In this document: positions 41,628 through 49,353 of the stretch, in pieces
How positions within the stretch are numbered: position 1 is the first letter of the stretch
How the letters are laid out: every line of letters begins with the position of its first letter
From: Actinoplanes cyaneus
GTDB lineage: Bacteria; Actinomycetota; Actinomycetes; Mycobacteriales; Micromonosporaceae
DNA: 64,000 bases
Direction of reading: 5' to 3'
NCBI RefSeq assembly: GCF_016862095.1
Contig: NZ_BOMH01000041.1
Coordinates: 124,001-188,000 of the forward strand
The notes under the pieces: model-generated
What the model saw: the letters and a program-made list of their open reading frames with translations, nothing else
What the model was told of the DNA's origin: nothing
Databases searched by the model: none
Position numbers and translations under genes: made by a program

Positions 41628-43106
41628 ATGGCCCTCTCCCCCGACGTCTCCGACCCGGTCGTCTCCCCGCCCGCGCCGGTCCGCGCCCCGCGGCAGCAAT
41701 CGCCGTTCGGCGCGCTGCTGCTGCGACTGCACTTCTACGCGGGACTCCTGGTCGCCCCGTTCCTGCTGGTCGCCGCCACGACCGGCATCCTGTTCGCGTT
41801 CACCCCGCAGATCGAGAAGATCGTCTACAGCACCGAGCTGACCGTCGCCGACCCCGGGACCGCGACCTTGCCGCTGGCCGATCAGGTCGCCGCGGCCCGG
41901 GCCGCTCATCCTTCCGGAGACCTGCTGACGGTACGGCCGGGAGAGGGAACCGCGACCACGCAGATCGACTTCAGTGATCCGTCGCTGGACGCCGACCACC
42001 AGCACACGGTGTATGTCAACCCGTACACGGGAGCGGTCACCGGCCGGCTGACCACCTGGTGGGCCGCCACCCCGCTCAACGAGTGGCTCGACAACCTGCA
42101 CGCGAACCTGCACCTGGGTGAGACCGGCGCGCTCTACTCCGAGTTGGCCGCGAGCTGGCTGTGGGTGATCGCGCTCGGCGGCATCGTGCTCTGGTGGCGC
42201 CGGCTGCGCGGAGTCCGCAGCGCCCGGCGGTTGCTCACCCCGGACCTGTCGGCGAGGAAGGGCGTGCGCCGCACCCGGGGCTGGCACGCCGCCACCGGAA
42301 TGTGGCTGACGATCGGCCTGCTGTTCCTGTCCGCGACCGGCCTGACCTGGTCGAACCACGCCGGCGCGAACTTCGACGAGATCATCGACTCGCTCGACGC
42401 CAGCCGGCCGGCCGTCTCCACCGACCTGACCGGATCGGCCTCCGCGAGCGGCGGTGGCGGCCACCACGCCGGGATGGACATGGGCGGCGGCTCGGCGGCC
42501 GTCCCCGTCGACCCGGCCGCGATCACCACTGTCTACCGGAGCGCCCGGGACGCCGGCCTGACCGGAGCGGTGACCATCACCGTCCCGGCCGACGCGACCA
42601 CCGCCTGGAGCGTCACCGGCAACGACAGCCTCTGGCCCGTCGGCCGGGACAGCGTGGCCGTCGACTCCACCGGGAAGATCGTCGAGCGGATCGACTTCGC
42701 GGACTGGCCGCTGGCCGCCAAGCTCACGCAGTGGGGCATCTACGCCCACATGGGCCAGCTGTTCGGGCCGGCCAACCAGATCCTGCTGGCGGCCCTCGCG
42801 GCCGGCCTGATCTGCGTCATCGTCTGGGGGTACCGGATGTGGTGGCAGCGCCGCCCGACCCGCGCCGACCGGCGCGCCCTGGCAGGTGCGCCGCCCGCCC
42901 GCGGCTCGTGGTGGACCGGCCTGCCGATGCCCGCTATCGCCGTCGGCCTGCCTGCACTCTTCGCGCTGGGCTGGTTCCTGCCGCTGTTCGGCATCCCGTT
43001 GCTGGCGTTCCTGACCGTCGACTTCGTCCTCGCCACCATCCGCGGCCGCAGGCACAACGGTGGCCGGCCGGAAGCACCGGTCTCCCCGGCGCCCGCCGGC
43101 AGCTGA
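41628..43106 (+). CDS. PepSY-associated transmembrane protein
   Basis: The 492-residue protein has the PepSY_TM layout: a first helix (L-H-F-Y-A-G-L-L-V-A-P-F-L), an outside PepSY domain with V-Y-V-N-P-Y-T-G-A-V-T-G, then H-A-N-L-H-L-G-E-T-G and W-L-W-V-I-A-L-G-G-I-V-L-W-W, a second PepSY segment preceded by a His/Met-rich H-H-A-G-M-D-M-G loop, and final helices. Such proteins act in iron or copper handling at the membrane. The His/Met loop suits metal binding. ATG with GAGG upstream. Gene stands alone, divergent from the pectinase operon. Confidence 0.9.
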   Translation: MALSPDVSDPVVSPPAPVRAPRQQSPFGALLLRLHFYAGLLVAPFLLVAATTGILFAFTPQIEKIVYSTELTVADPGTATLPLADQVAAARAAHPSGDLLTVRPGEGTATTQIDFSDPSLDADHQHTVYVNPYTGAVTGRLTTWWAATPLNEWLDNLHANLHLGETGALYSELAASWLWVIALGGIVLWWRRLRGVRSARRLLTPDLSARKGVRRTRGWHAATGMWLTIGLLFLSATGLTWSNHAGANFDEIIDSLDASRPAVSTDLTGSASASGGGGHHAGMDMGGGSAAVPVDPAAITTVYRSARDAGLTGAVTITVPADATTAWSVTGNDSLWPVGRDSVAVDSTGKIVERIDFADWPLAAKLTQWGIYAHMGQLFGPANQILLAALAAGLICVIVWGYRMWWQRRPTRADRRALAGAPPARGSWWTGLPMPAIAVGLPALFALGWFLPLFGIPLLAFLTVDFVLATIRGRRHNGGRPEAPVSPAPAGS

Positions 43107-43137
43107 TCACGCCTGATGCCTGGGCCTATCTCTGACG

Positions 43138-43689
43138 TCAGCGGTCGCGGGCCGCCCATTCCGGGGCGAGGATCGCCCAGATCTGCTTGTCGTAGCGGAC
43201 GCCCTCGAACGGCCAGGCCTCGCGCCGCACACCCTCCAGCGTCATGCCCAGGCGCTTGGCCACCGCGGAGCTGCGATCGTTGTCCGCCCGGCAGTGCCAC
43301 TCGGCGCGGTGCAGGCCCCGAGTGGTGAACGCCCAGTCCAGCAGAATCGCGCTCGCCCGCGTGACGAAGCCCCGCCCTTCGCCGGCCGGCTCCAGCCAGC
43401 AACCGATCTCGCAACTGCCGGCCGCCGCACTGAAGTCGGTGAACATGACCCCGCCGACCAGCGTGCCGCGGTGCCTGATCCCGAACAGGCGCGCGCCGTC
43501 CGCGGCCTGGCGCTCGGCATACCGCTTCAGCGTGGCCGCCGCGTCAGCGATGAATGCCGGCCCGACCCACGGCCGGACGTGCTCGCGGGCCCGATCCAGG
43601 TGGTCGGCGAACTCCCGCGCCTGCCACACTTCGAGCGGTTCCAGACGGGCGTCGTCGCCCAGCGGCACCGAGAACATCAAGGCCTCCAT
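43138..43689 (-). CDS. GNAT N-acetyltransferase, RimJ/RimL type
   Basis: The 183-residue enzyme carries the RimL fold: A-R-L-E-P-L-E-V-W-Q-A-R-E-F strand, C-E-I-G-C-W-L-E-P then G-E-G-R-G-F-V-T-R-A as the acetyl-CoA loop, and R-A-D-N-D-R-S-S-A-V-A-K-R-L-G-M. It is close in type to RimL of actinomycetes, which acetylates an L12 N-terminus, but family members modify many amines. Start at ATG 43689, or the internal ATG at 43677. Convergent with the PepSY gene. Confidence 0.9.
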   Translation of the reverse strand: MEALMFSVPLGDDARLEPLEVWQAREFADHLDRAREHVRPWVGPAFIADAAATLKRYAERQAADGARLFGIRHRGTLVGGVMFTDFSAAAGSCEIGCWLEPAGEGRGFVTRASAILLDWAFTTRGLHRAEWHCRADNDRSSAVAKRLGMTLEGVRREAWPFEGVRYDKQIWAILAPEWAARDR

Positions 43690-44067
43690 CCCATGACGGC
43701 GGATTCTGGCAGTCGTCGCAACACTTCAGCCGAGCACCTTCGAGGCTGAGCCTAGTGATTCGGCCACAGCATCCTCGTCGACGGGCCATCACCAGCTCGC
43801 CGAAACGCGCGGATCGCAGTTGAGGACGACGCGTCGGCGCGAAGTCCCAGCTGGTTCTGACCGTGGTCATGCGCGACGAACAGCCACCGTGAGCACCAGC
43901 CGCGCGCCGCGAGCTGGCCGCCACCGTGGAATCGGCGGCCGCATCACCACGGTCAGCACCAGCCGGAGGCGCAACCTTGCCCGCTGGTTCTGAGCGTGGT
44001 TGTCGGCCGCGACTACCTGAACCGAGGCTCTTGCGCGGCCGGTTGTGGAGTTCGGCGGCAGCCTCGG
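43690..44067. other. Gene-free region with clustered hairpin arms
   Basis: These 378 bases hold no gene that can be supported. They contain four arms of degenerate inverted repeats (43850-44003) and seem to be eroded sequence. Confidence 0.55.
43850..44003. repeat. Cluster of degenerate GCTGGT-type hairpin arms
   Basis: Arms at 43850-43867, 43884-43900, 43945-43964 and 43983-44003 share a GCTGGTnCTnA core in alternating orientation. The first and third pair with one mismatch. The core resembles, more distantly, the element at 16643-16705. Confidence 0.6.
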
Positions 44068-44406
44068 CTACGGGCCGGTGTATTCGTAGACCGCGCCGTC
44101 GGGGTGGCGGGCGATCAGGCGGTGCCCGTTCGGGGTGGCGGTCGCCGGGGCGATGATCTCGGCGCCGAGGCCGGTGAGAAGTTTCTCGGTGGCTGGCAGG
44201 TCGTCGACGGTCAGGGTGGCGGCCACCTGGGCGATCCGGTTCGTCTGCTCGCCCGCGGTGAACAGCAGGAACGGCCCGACAGCGGCCAGCTCGACCGCAC
44301 CGAACGCGAACCGGTGCGCCGTCTCACCGGTCAGGGACTCATAGAACGGGATCGCCTCCGCGAGGTCGTCGACCGGCCTGCGGATGATCACTCCGGTGAT
44401 GGCCAT
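44068..44406 (-). CDS. VOC/glyoxalase-like protein
   Basis: The 112-residue protein has one VOC module: R-R-P-V-D-D-L-A-E-A-I-P-F-Y-E-S-L-T-G, then strand A-A-T-L-T-V-D-D-L-P-A-T, and the closing R-H-P-D-G-A-V-Y-E-Y. Typical family proteins bind metal with His and Glu from paired modules as a dimer. Function may be a dioxygenase, isomerase or resistance binder. ATG with GGGAGCGGGA upstream. Next to the broken GH76 gene but unrelated to it. Confidence 0.85.
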   Translation of the reverse strand: MAITGVIIRRPVDDLAEAIPFYESLTGETAHRFAFGAVELAAVGPFLLFTAGEQTNRIAQVAATLTVDDLPATEKLLTGLGAEIIAPATATPNGHRLIARHPDGAVYEYTGP

Positions 44407-44436
44407 TCCCGCTCCCCCGACTCGGTGACGTGGCCA

Positions 44437-45055
44437 TCACCGTACAGCGTCGAGCAGGTCGAGCGCGCTGTGCTGGCAGCTGTGGCTGGTGCCGGCGAAC
44501 GGGCCGGCCCAGTGCGAGCCGTACATGTCGAGGCTGTCGCGGTCGCGGCCGTACGCGCTGTCGGCGTTGCGCGTCAGATAGGTGTCGTAGGCTCCGCCGG
44601 CAGCCGCGTTGAGCACGCCCAGCCCGCGGATCGCCGCGCCCTTGAACGAGGCTCCGTCCCCACCGCAGGTGTCCGGCTCGTTCGGTTCGCGCAGGATGCC
44701 GCCCGGCGACAGGTACCCGCTGGTCGTCATCGCGTCGCCGATGCGCCGGGCGGTGCTGAGCGCGTTCGCGTCACCGGTCAGCCGGTTCAGCTGAACCAGG
44801 GCATTGATCAGGACCCCTTGGTTGTACGTCCACGTGACGTCCCTGTTGTTCCGGCACGTGCTCAGGTTGACCCCGTCGTTGACCAGGCCCGAACCGTTGA
44901 TCATGCCGGTCCCCTGGAACCAGGTCCACGCCATGCCAGCCCCCACCAGCCGGTGTCGTCGAGGTATTCGTTGCGGAACTGCCCCAGGTACGCGCCGACG
45001 TTCTTGTCGTAGGTGGCGGCGATCGCGTACTGGTAGCTGTGCATGCCGCAGTCAA
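44437..45055 (-). pseudogene. Broken GH76 alpha-1,6-mannanase gene
   Basis: Reverse-strand bases 45055-44937 encode the early GH76 part: A-I-A-A-T-Y-D-K-N-V, then F-R-N-E-Y-L-D-D-T-G-W-W-G-L-A-W. After a frame change at about 44935 the late part follows: G-M-I-N-G-S-G-L-V-N-D-G, T-W-T-Y-N-Q-G-V-L, and C-G-G-D-G-A-S-F-K-G. The family's middle, with the catalytic Asp pair, is absent, and no signal peptide or start precedes the early part. Three lesions are therefore visible: 5' truncation, internal deletion and frameshift. Intact enzymes cut fungal-type mannan. Confidence 0.85.
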
Positions 45056-45064
45056 GAGTGTTAA

Positions 45065-45841
45065 CTACAGCCGGGAGCCCCGGCGGGCGATCCGCTGCGT
45101 CAACGTGTGCGCGGCCTCCAGCAGCAACGCGCCGAGCTGCGCCGTGCGCTCCCCGTCGAAGCGCGACTCCACCCCGGTCAGGCTCAGCGCCCAGGCCGGC
45201 GACCCGGCGCGGTCGAACACCACGGCGGCGACACCCCAGCTGCCGGGGACGATCAGGCCCGGGTTCACGGCGTAACCACGCCGCCGGGTCGCCGCGACCC
45301 GCCGGGACAGCGTCGCCGGCTCGTGCTGCTCACCGTAGGCCGCGACGAGCTCGCCACCTCGCGAGCGGACGTAGCTCTCCGCGTCCTCCAGCGGCAGCAA
45401 CGCCAGGATCGCCAGCCCGGCCGACGCGACGCCGAGCGGGAACCGGATCCCCTCGCGCAGGACGTGCGACCGCAGCGGGAAACTGCCCTCCTCGCCGGCC
45501 AGGCACACCGTCTCGTCGCCACGCCGCGCCGAGAAGAACGCGCTCTCCCCGGTCTTGGCCGCCAGCGAGCGCAGCACGTCCCGGGCGGTCGACGTCACGT
45601 CGTAGCGTTCCGCCGCGACCGACCCGAGCAGGAAGAGCTCCGGCCCGGGGAACCACCGCCCGCGGCGGGCGTCCCGGTCGACGAACCCCTCCTCGGCCAG
45701 CGCCGCGAGCACCCGCTGCGCGGTCGACCGGGGCAGCCCGGTGGCCGTCGCGACCTCCGCGGTGGTGACACCGTCCGCGGCGCCCGACCCGACCCGGCGC
45801 AGCACCGCGGCGACCCGGCTGACCAGCTGCGTTCCCTGCAT
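45065..45841 (-). CDS. IclR-family transcriptional regulator
   Basis: The 258-residue regulator has an N-terminal winged helix (V-T-T-A-E-V-A-T-A-T-G-L-P-R-S-T-A-Q-R-V-L-A-A-L) and the IclR effector domain (G-E-S-A-F-F-S-A-R-R-G, then R-F-P-L-G-V-A-S-A-G-L-A-I-L-A, then V-N-P-G-L-I-V-P-G-S-W-G-V-A-A). It is divergent from the CoA-transferase operon and a TGCTCA-N5-TGAGCA repeat covers its start, so it probably controls both. A 41-bp piece of this gene is copied in inverted orientation at 48618-48658. The start may be the GTG at 45847. Confidence 0.9.
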   Translation of the reverse strand: MQGTQLVSRVAAVLRRVGSGAADGVTTAEVATATGLPRSTAQRVLAALAEEGFVDRDARRGRWFPGPELFLLGSVAAERYDVTSTARDVLRSLAAKTGESAFFSARRGDETVCLAGEEGSFPLRSHVLREGIRFPLGVASAGLAILALLPLEDAESYVRSRGGELVAAYGEQHEPATLSRRVAATRRRGYAVNPGLIVPGSWGVAAVVFDRAGSPAWALSLTGVESRFDGERTAQLGALLLEAAHTLTQRIARRGSRL

Positions 45842-45857
45842 GCTCACATTATGAGCA
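45841..45857. promoter_or_regulatory. IclR-type operator in the divergent gap
   Basis: TGCTCA and TGAGCA with a 5-nt centre lie in the 88-bp gap between IclR and CoA-transferase genes. Confidence 0.6.
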
Positions 45858-45915
45858 CCGGATGCCCAACCGGGCCACGGAGTGATCATTCGCGGACTTG
45901 CCCCGCCGGCGTCCC

Positions 45916-45921
45916 TACCGT
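45916..45921 (+). promoter_or_regulatory. -10 box of a leaderless promoter
   Basis: TACCGT lies 8 nt before the ATG at 45930 of the CoA-transferase operon. Confidence 0.4.
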
Positions 45922-45929
45922 GCGCGTCC

Positions 45930-46628
45930 ATGAGCAAACTCGTCGACAGCGCGGCACGGGCCGTCGCCGCCGTCGCCCGGGACGGCATGACCGTGGCGGT
46001 CGGGGGCTTCGGCCTGTCGGGCATCCCTGCCTCGCTGATCATCGCCCTGCGGGACACCGGCGTCCGCGACCTCACCATCGTCAGCAACAACATGGGCGTC
46101 GACGGCAAGGGCCTCGGCCTGCTGCTGGAGAACAAGCAGGTCAGCAAGGTGCTCGCCTCCTACGTCGGCGAGAACAGACTGTTCGCCCGGCAGTACCTCG
46201 ACGGCGAGCTCGACGTCGAGTTCGTCCCGCAGGGCACGCTCGCCGAGCGCTTGCGCGCCGGGGGCGCCGGCATTCCCGCCTTCTACACCCCGACAGGCGC
46301 CGGAACGCCGATCGCGGAGGGCAAACCCGAGAAGACCTTCGACGGCGTACGGACAATTCTGGAGCTCGGGATCGTCGCGGACCTGGCGCTGGTCCGGGCG
46401 CATCGTGCCGACCTCGAGGGCAATCTGCGGTACCGCCTCACGGCGCGCAACTTCAACCCCCTCGTGGCCACCGCCGGCCGGATCACGATCGCCGAGACCG
46501 AGCAGCTCGGCGCGATCGACCCGGACGACGTGCACACCCCGGGCATCTACGTGCAGCACCTGGTCCGGACCGAGATCCAGGAGAAGGACATCGAGCAGAG
46601 GACGGTGCGGGCCCGTGTGGACGCGTGA
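45930..46628 (+). CDS. 3-oxoacid CoA-transferase, subunit A
   Basis: The 232-residue subunit carries the CoA-transferase family I marks G-G-F-G-L-S-G-I-P, then S-N-N-M-G and G-A-G-I-P-A-F-Y-T-P-T-G-A-G-T. With subunit B it moves CoA from succinyl-CoA to a 3-oxo acid (3-oxoadipate or acetoacetate). ATG chosen after a leaderless -10 box; an upstream in-frame start at 45882 crosses the promoter. The two genes overlap by 14 nt. An IclR regulator, a type common in aromatic catabolism, is divergent, so 3-oxoadipate is a plausible substrate. Confidence 0.93.
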   Translation: MSKLVDSAARAVAAVARDGMTVAVGGFGLSGIPASLIIALRDTGVRDLTIVSNNMGVDGKGLGLLLENKQVSKVLASYVGENRLFARQYLDGELDVEFVPQGTLAERLRAGGAGIPAFYTPTGAGTPIAEGKPEKTFDGVRTILELGIVADLALVRAHRADLEGNLRYRLTARNFNPLVATAGRITIAETEQLGAIDPDDVHTPGIYVQHLVRTEIQEKDIEQRTVRARVDA

Positions 46629-47250
46629 CGAGATGGCGGCGATCGCCGCGTCGGAACTGACCGACGGCCAGTACGTGAACCTCGGCATCGGCATCCCCAC
46701 CCTGGTCGCCAACCACCTGCCCGACGGCGTCCGGGTGACCCTGCAGAGCGAGAACGGGATCCTCGGCATGGGCCCGTTCCCCTACGAGGGCGACGAGGAC
46801 CCCGACCTCATCAACGCCGGCAAGCAGACCGTCACCCTGCTGCCCCAGGCGTCGGTGTTCGACTCGGCCACCTCGTTCGGCATGATCCGCGGCGGTCACG
46901 TGCAGACCGCGATCCTCGGTGCGCTGCAGGTCGCGGCGAACGGCGACCTGGCGAACTGGACCATCCCCGGCAAGCTCGTCAAGGGCATGGGCGGCGCCAT
47001 GGACCTGGTCGCCGGCACCCCGCGCGTCATCGTCGTCACCGAGCACGTCGCCAAGGACGGCAGCCCGAAGGTCGTCGGCCGCTGCACCCTGCCGTTGACC
47101 GGCGCCGGCGTGGTCGACCGCATCATCACCGACCGCGCGGTCTTCGACGTCACCGGCGACGGCCTGGTCCTGCGCCGGCTCGCCCCGGGCCAGACGGTCG
47201 ACGGTGTCCTGGCCGCCACCGGCGCGGGCTTCACCGTGGACCTGGAGTGA
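46615..47250 (+). CDS. 3-oxoacid CoA-transferase, subunit B
   Basis: The 211-residue subunit holds the active-site Glu in Q-S-E-N-G-I-L-G-M-G, with N-L-G-I-G-I-P-T-L-V before it and S-F-G-M-I-R-G-G-H-V after. The GTG at 46615 lies within the end of subunit A; the ATG at 46633 is an alternative. Subunit B completes the active site. The 3' end overlaps the convergent DUF4132-like gene by 20 nt. Confidence 0.93.
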   Translation: MWTRDEMAAIAASELTDGQYVNLGIGIPTLVANHLPDGVRVTLQSENGILGMGPFPYEGDEDPDLINAGKQTVTLLPQASVFDSATSFGMIRGGHVQTAILGALQVAANGDLANWTIPGKLVKGMGGAMDLVAGTPRVIVVTEHVAKDGSPKVVGRCTLPLTGAGVVDRIITDRAVFDVTGDGLVLRRLAPGQTVDGVLAATGAGFTVDLE

Positions 47251-48559
47251 CACGCGGCCCCGCCGTCGCGCGGTCCTCCAGGCCCTTCTTGACGAGGCGG
47301 AGCGTGCTCTTGTAGGTCAGCCGGGACGCGAGCCGGGTGAGCTGCTCGACCGCGGCGGGATGGTCGGCGCCGACCAGCGCCGTCACCGCCGCATTGGCGA
47401 GCTTGGGGCTGGCCGGGCCGTGGCCGGGGACGTTGCGGGTGGCCCGTTCCGCGATCTGGCCGAGGTGCCGCAGGTAGCTTTCCGACGGCGGGCACATCGC
47501 GCGCACCCACAGCAGGCCGGACAGCAGCCGGACGTTGTACCGGTCGGGTATCGGCGTCGGGACCGGCCCGGTCCGGGAGGCACCCACCAGGGCCAGCCAC
47601 TCGTCCACGACCATGGCGAACTCGTCGGCGCCGACCGCATCGAGCAGCGGGCCGGCTCCCTTGCGCCAGGCGGTCGAGGGCCGCGCCGAGTCCTTGGCGG
47701 GCACGCAGTGGCTGAGCAGCGCGTGCCAGTCGGCGCGGCGCGGGCCGGCCATCGCCTCGACGTCCGCGACGGCGCGATCGGCCCACGGCTCGCCAGGGCT
47801 CGGAACCGGCCACAACTCTCTGCCGGTGTCCGCGTTGCCGTCCTCGATCTGCACCCGGCGCCAGGTGCCGAGCGCCCACGGATGCGGCCGGCCCGCACGG
47901 TGCTCGGCCTTGATGATCTCCTCGGTCCAGTCGCCGCTGTGTAGCAGGTCGAAGTCGCCCAGCCTGTCCAGCCAGCCCCGGCCGTCGACGCCACCGCCGG
48001 CCAGCATGGCGCCGATCAGGCTGCGGTGCGGGTCGAGGTGGGGTTTCGCGGAGCCGTCGGTGGCCGTCCACCTGTCGAACAGCGTCTGCCGCACGGCCGG
48101 CGGCTGGGCGCGCAGCAGGTCGCCGGCCCGCTCGCGCATGCTGCTCGCCGCGGCCCACCACTGCCTGTAGTCGGAGTGGTAGGCGCTGCCCATGATGCCG
48201 GTGCTCTGGAAGCTCGCGGCGGTCTCGGCCGCCTCCACCCGCTCGTCATGGCCGGCGTCGTCACTCTCCAGCGCTGCCACGGCGGCGGCGAGCTGCCCGG
48301 TCAGCCGGACCACCTCGGGCGTCACCTCGCGCTGGATCGGCACCGTGTCATAGGGCCCGTCCGGGTCGACGAGCGCGGCCAGCAACGCCTCGCCCGTCCC
48401 GGCGGGCGCCCAGCCGCACACCATGGCCGCGTGCTGGGTGTACTGCCGGAGCTCGTTCTGCCCGACGTGGTGGTTGTTGTAGCGCTGCTGCATGACCCGG
48501 ATGCTGCCCGCCACGAGGCGCATCGTGGCTTCCGCGTCCGAACTCGACATGATCGGCAT
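47231..48559 (-). CDS. Hypothetical helical-repeat protein
   Basis: The 442-residue protein has no signal or membrane segment. The C-terminus A-N-A-A-V-T-A-L, then A-A-V-E-Q-L-T-R-L, then Y-K-S-T-L-R-L-V-K-K-G-L is a HEAT-like helical pattern seen upstream of or within DUF4132 (MolR-related) proteins of actinomycetes. The middle region contains G-D-W-T-E-E-I-I-K-A-E-H-R-A-G-R-P and W-R-R-V-Q-I. The function of that family is not known. Start from ATG at 48559; another in-frame ATG is nine bases on. Confidence 0.75.
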   Translation of the reverse strand: MPIMSSSDAEATMRLVAGSIRVMQQRYNNHHVGQNELRQYTQHAAMVCGWAPAGTGEALLAALVDPDGPYDTVPIQREVTPEVVRLTGQLAAAVAALESDDAGHDERVEAAETAASFQSTGIMGSAYHSDYRQWWAAASSMRERAGDLLRAQPPAVRQTLFDRWTATDGSAKPHLDPHRSLIGAMLAGGGVDGRGWLDRLGDFDLLHSGDWTEEIIKAEHRAGRPHPWALGTWRRVQIEDGNADTGRELWPVPSPGEPWADRAVADVEAMAGPRRADWHALLSHCVPAKDSARPSTAWRKGAGPLLDAVGADEFAMVVDEWLALVGASRTGPVPTPIPDRYNVRLLSGLLWVRAMCPPSESYLRHLGQIAERATRNVPGHGPASPKLANAAVTALVGADHPAAVEQLTRLASRLTYKSTLRLVKKGLEDRATAGPRVTPGPR

Positions 48560-48590
48560 CGACGGAAGGTAGCAGCGGGCTACGACATCT

Positions 48591-48619
48591 TTTCCGGTGT
48601 ACGCCGTGACCGGCGTGGT
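48591..48619. repeat. 29-bp direct repeat, copy 1
   Basis: Matches 49310-49338 in 28 of 29 positions. It is joined directly to a copy of an IclR gene piece. Confidence 0.85.
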
Positions 48620-48658
48620 CCCCGGCAGCTGGGGCGTCGCCGCCGTGGTGTTCGACCG
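48618..48658 (+). repeat. 41-bp piece of the IclR gene in inverted orientation
   Basis: Forty of 41 bases equal the coding strand of the IclR gene at 45210-45250 (codons V-P-G-S-W-G-V-A-A-V-V-F-D-R). It overlaps copy 1 of the 29-bp repeat by two bases. Confidence 0.85.
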
Positions 48659-48708
48659 GGGCGTCCGGCCTTGCGCGGCTCCGGAGTCCGGCTGCGAGGA
48701 TGTCCGGT

Positions 48709-49146
48709 ATGGCCGTTCGATTGTCCGCGGTGGAGACTGTTGTCTCGCCCTCGTTCCGTACCTTCTGGCTGCACGCGCGGGCCGATGGCTACCTCGCCGA
48801 CCTGCAGGCGGCGGGCCGGCTGGCCGACGCCGGTGACGTCGGTTTCTCCGGTTCGGCGGTGGCCGTGCGCACGGTGGCCGACCCGGGCAGCGTGCGTGCC
48901 GCGGTCGAGATCTGGTCGCGCCGGCCGTTGCTCATCGGCGACGAGACGCCGTACGACTATGCGGTGGAGGGCGAGATCGACCTGAGCACCGGGCAGTGGT
49001 GCATCGACGAGTCGCAGGACTCGGCGGTCCAGGCCGGGACGCCCCTGCCGGGTGGCGCCGGGACGTACGGCGTCCGGGTCACCGCCTACCACGAGCCCGA
49101 CGAGCGATACCGCCTGCAGATCTGGCCATCAGGGCGACACCGTTGA
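48709..49146 (+). CDS. Hypothetical protein
   Basis: The 145-residue protein has regular codon use and no signal or membrane segment. It contains a beta-rich middle with V-G-F-S-G-S-A-V-A-V-R-T-V-A and S-R-R-P-L-L-I-G-D-E-T-P-Y-D-Y-A, and then R-V-T-A-Y-H-E-P-D-E-R-Y-R-L-Q-I-W-P-S close to the end. I do not recognise it; the end resembles small competence-type or immunity-type beta proteins. The ATG at 48709 has GAGGA at the right spacing, while an earlier ATG at 48700 overlaps that site. Confidence 0.7.
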   Translation: MAVRLSAVETVVSPSFRTFWLHARADGYLADLQAAGRLADAGDVGFSGSAVAVRTVADPGSVRAAVEIWSRRPLLIGDETPYDYAVEGEIDLSTGQWCIDESQDSAVQAGTPLPGGAGTYGVRVTAYHEPDERYRLQIWPSGRHR

Positions 49147-49188
49147 CGGCGCCGCCCCGATGGGGTGGCCGATGATCCGGCCGGGCGG

Positions 49189-49353
49189 TCAGCGGTCGAC
49201 GCGGACCAGGAACTGGTCCTGGTCGAGGACCCGGTTCGTCTTGTAGAAGTTGTTCTCCAGCAGGTCCCGGCCGACGTGCACGTTGTCGCCGCCGTCGATC
49301 ACCCGCACCTTTCCGGCGTACGCCGTGACCGGCGTGGTTACGATCGCCGGCAT
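49189..49353 (-). CDS. Small 54-residue frame, possible gene remnant
   Basis: The frame has very high GC3 and reads M-P-A-I-V-T-T-P-V-T-A-Y-A-G-K, then V-I-D-G-G-D-N-V-H-V-G-R-D-L-L-E-N-N-F-Y-K-T-N, ending in V-R-V-D-R. The last 40 residues look like the conserved C-terminus of a longer enzyme, but I cannot name it. Its ATG overlaps that of the forward gene at 49352 head to head, and copy 2 of the 29-bp repeat lies inside it. Either a short real gene or a remnant. Confidence 0.5.
   Translation of the reverse strand: MPAIVTTPVTAYAGKVRVIDGGDNVHVGRDLLENNFYKTNRVLDQDQFLVRVDR
49310..49338. repeat. 29-bp direct repeat, copy 2, with palindromic core
   Basis: Contains the perfect palindrome CGGCGTACGCCG (49314-49325) and sits just before the -10 box of the gene at 49352. 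Confidence 0.8.
49339..49344 (+). promoter_or_regulatory. -10 box of a leaderless promoter
   Basis: TACGAT lies 7 nt before the ATG at 49352, with no ribosome site. Confidence 0.4.
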
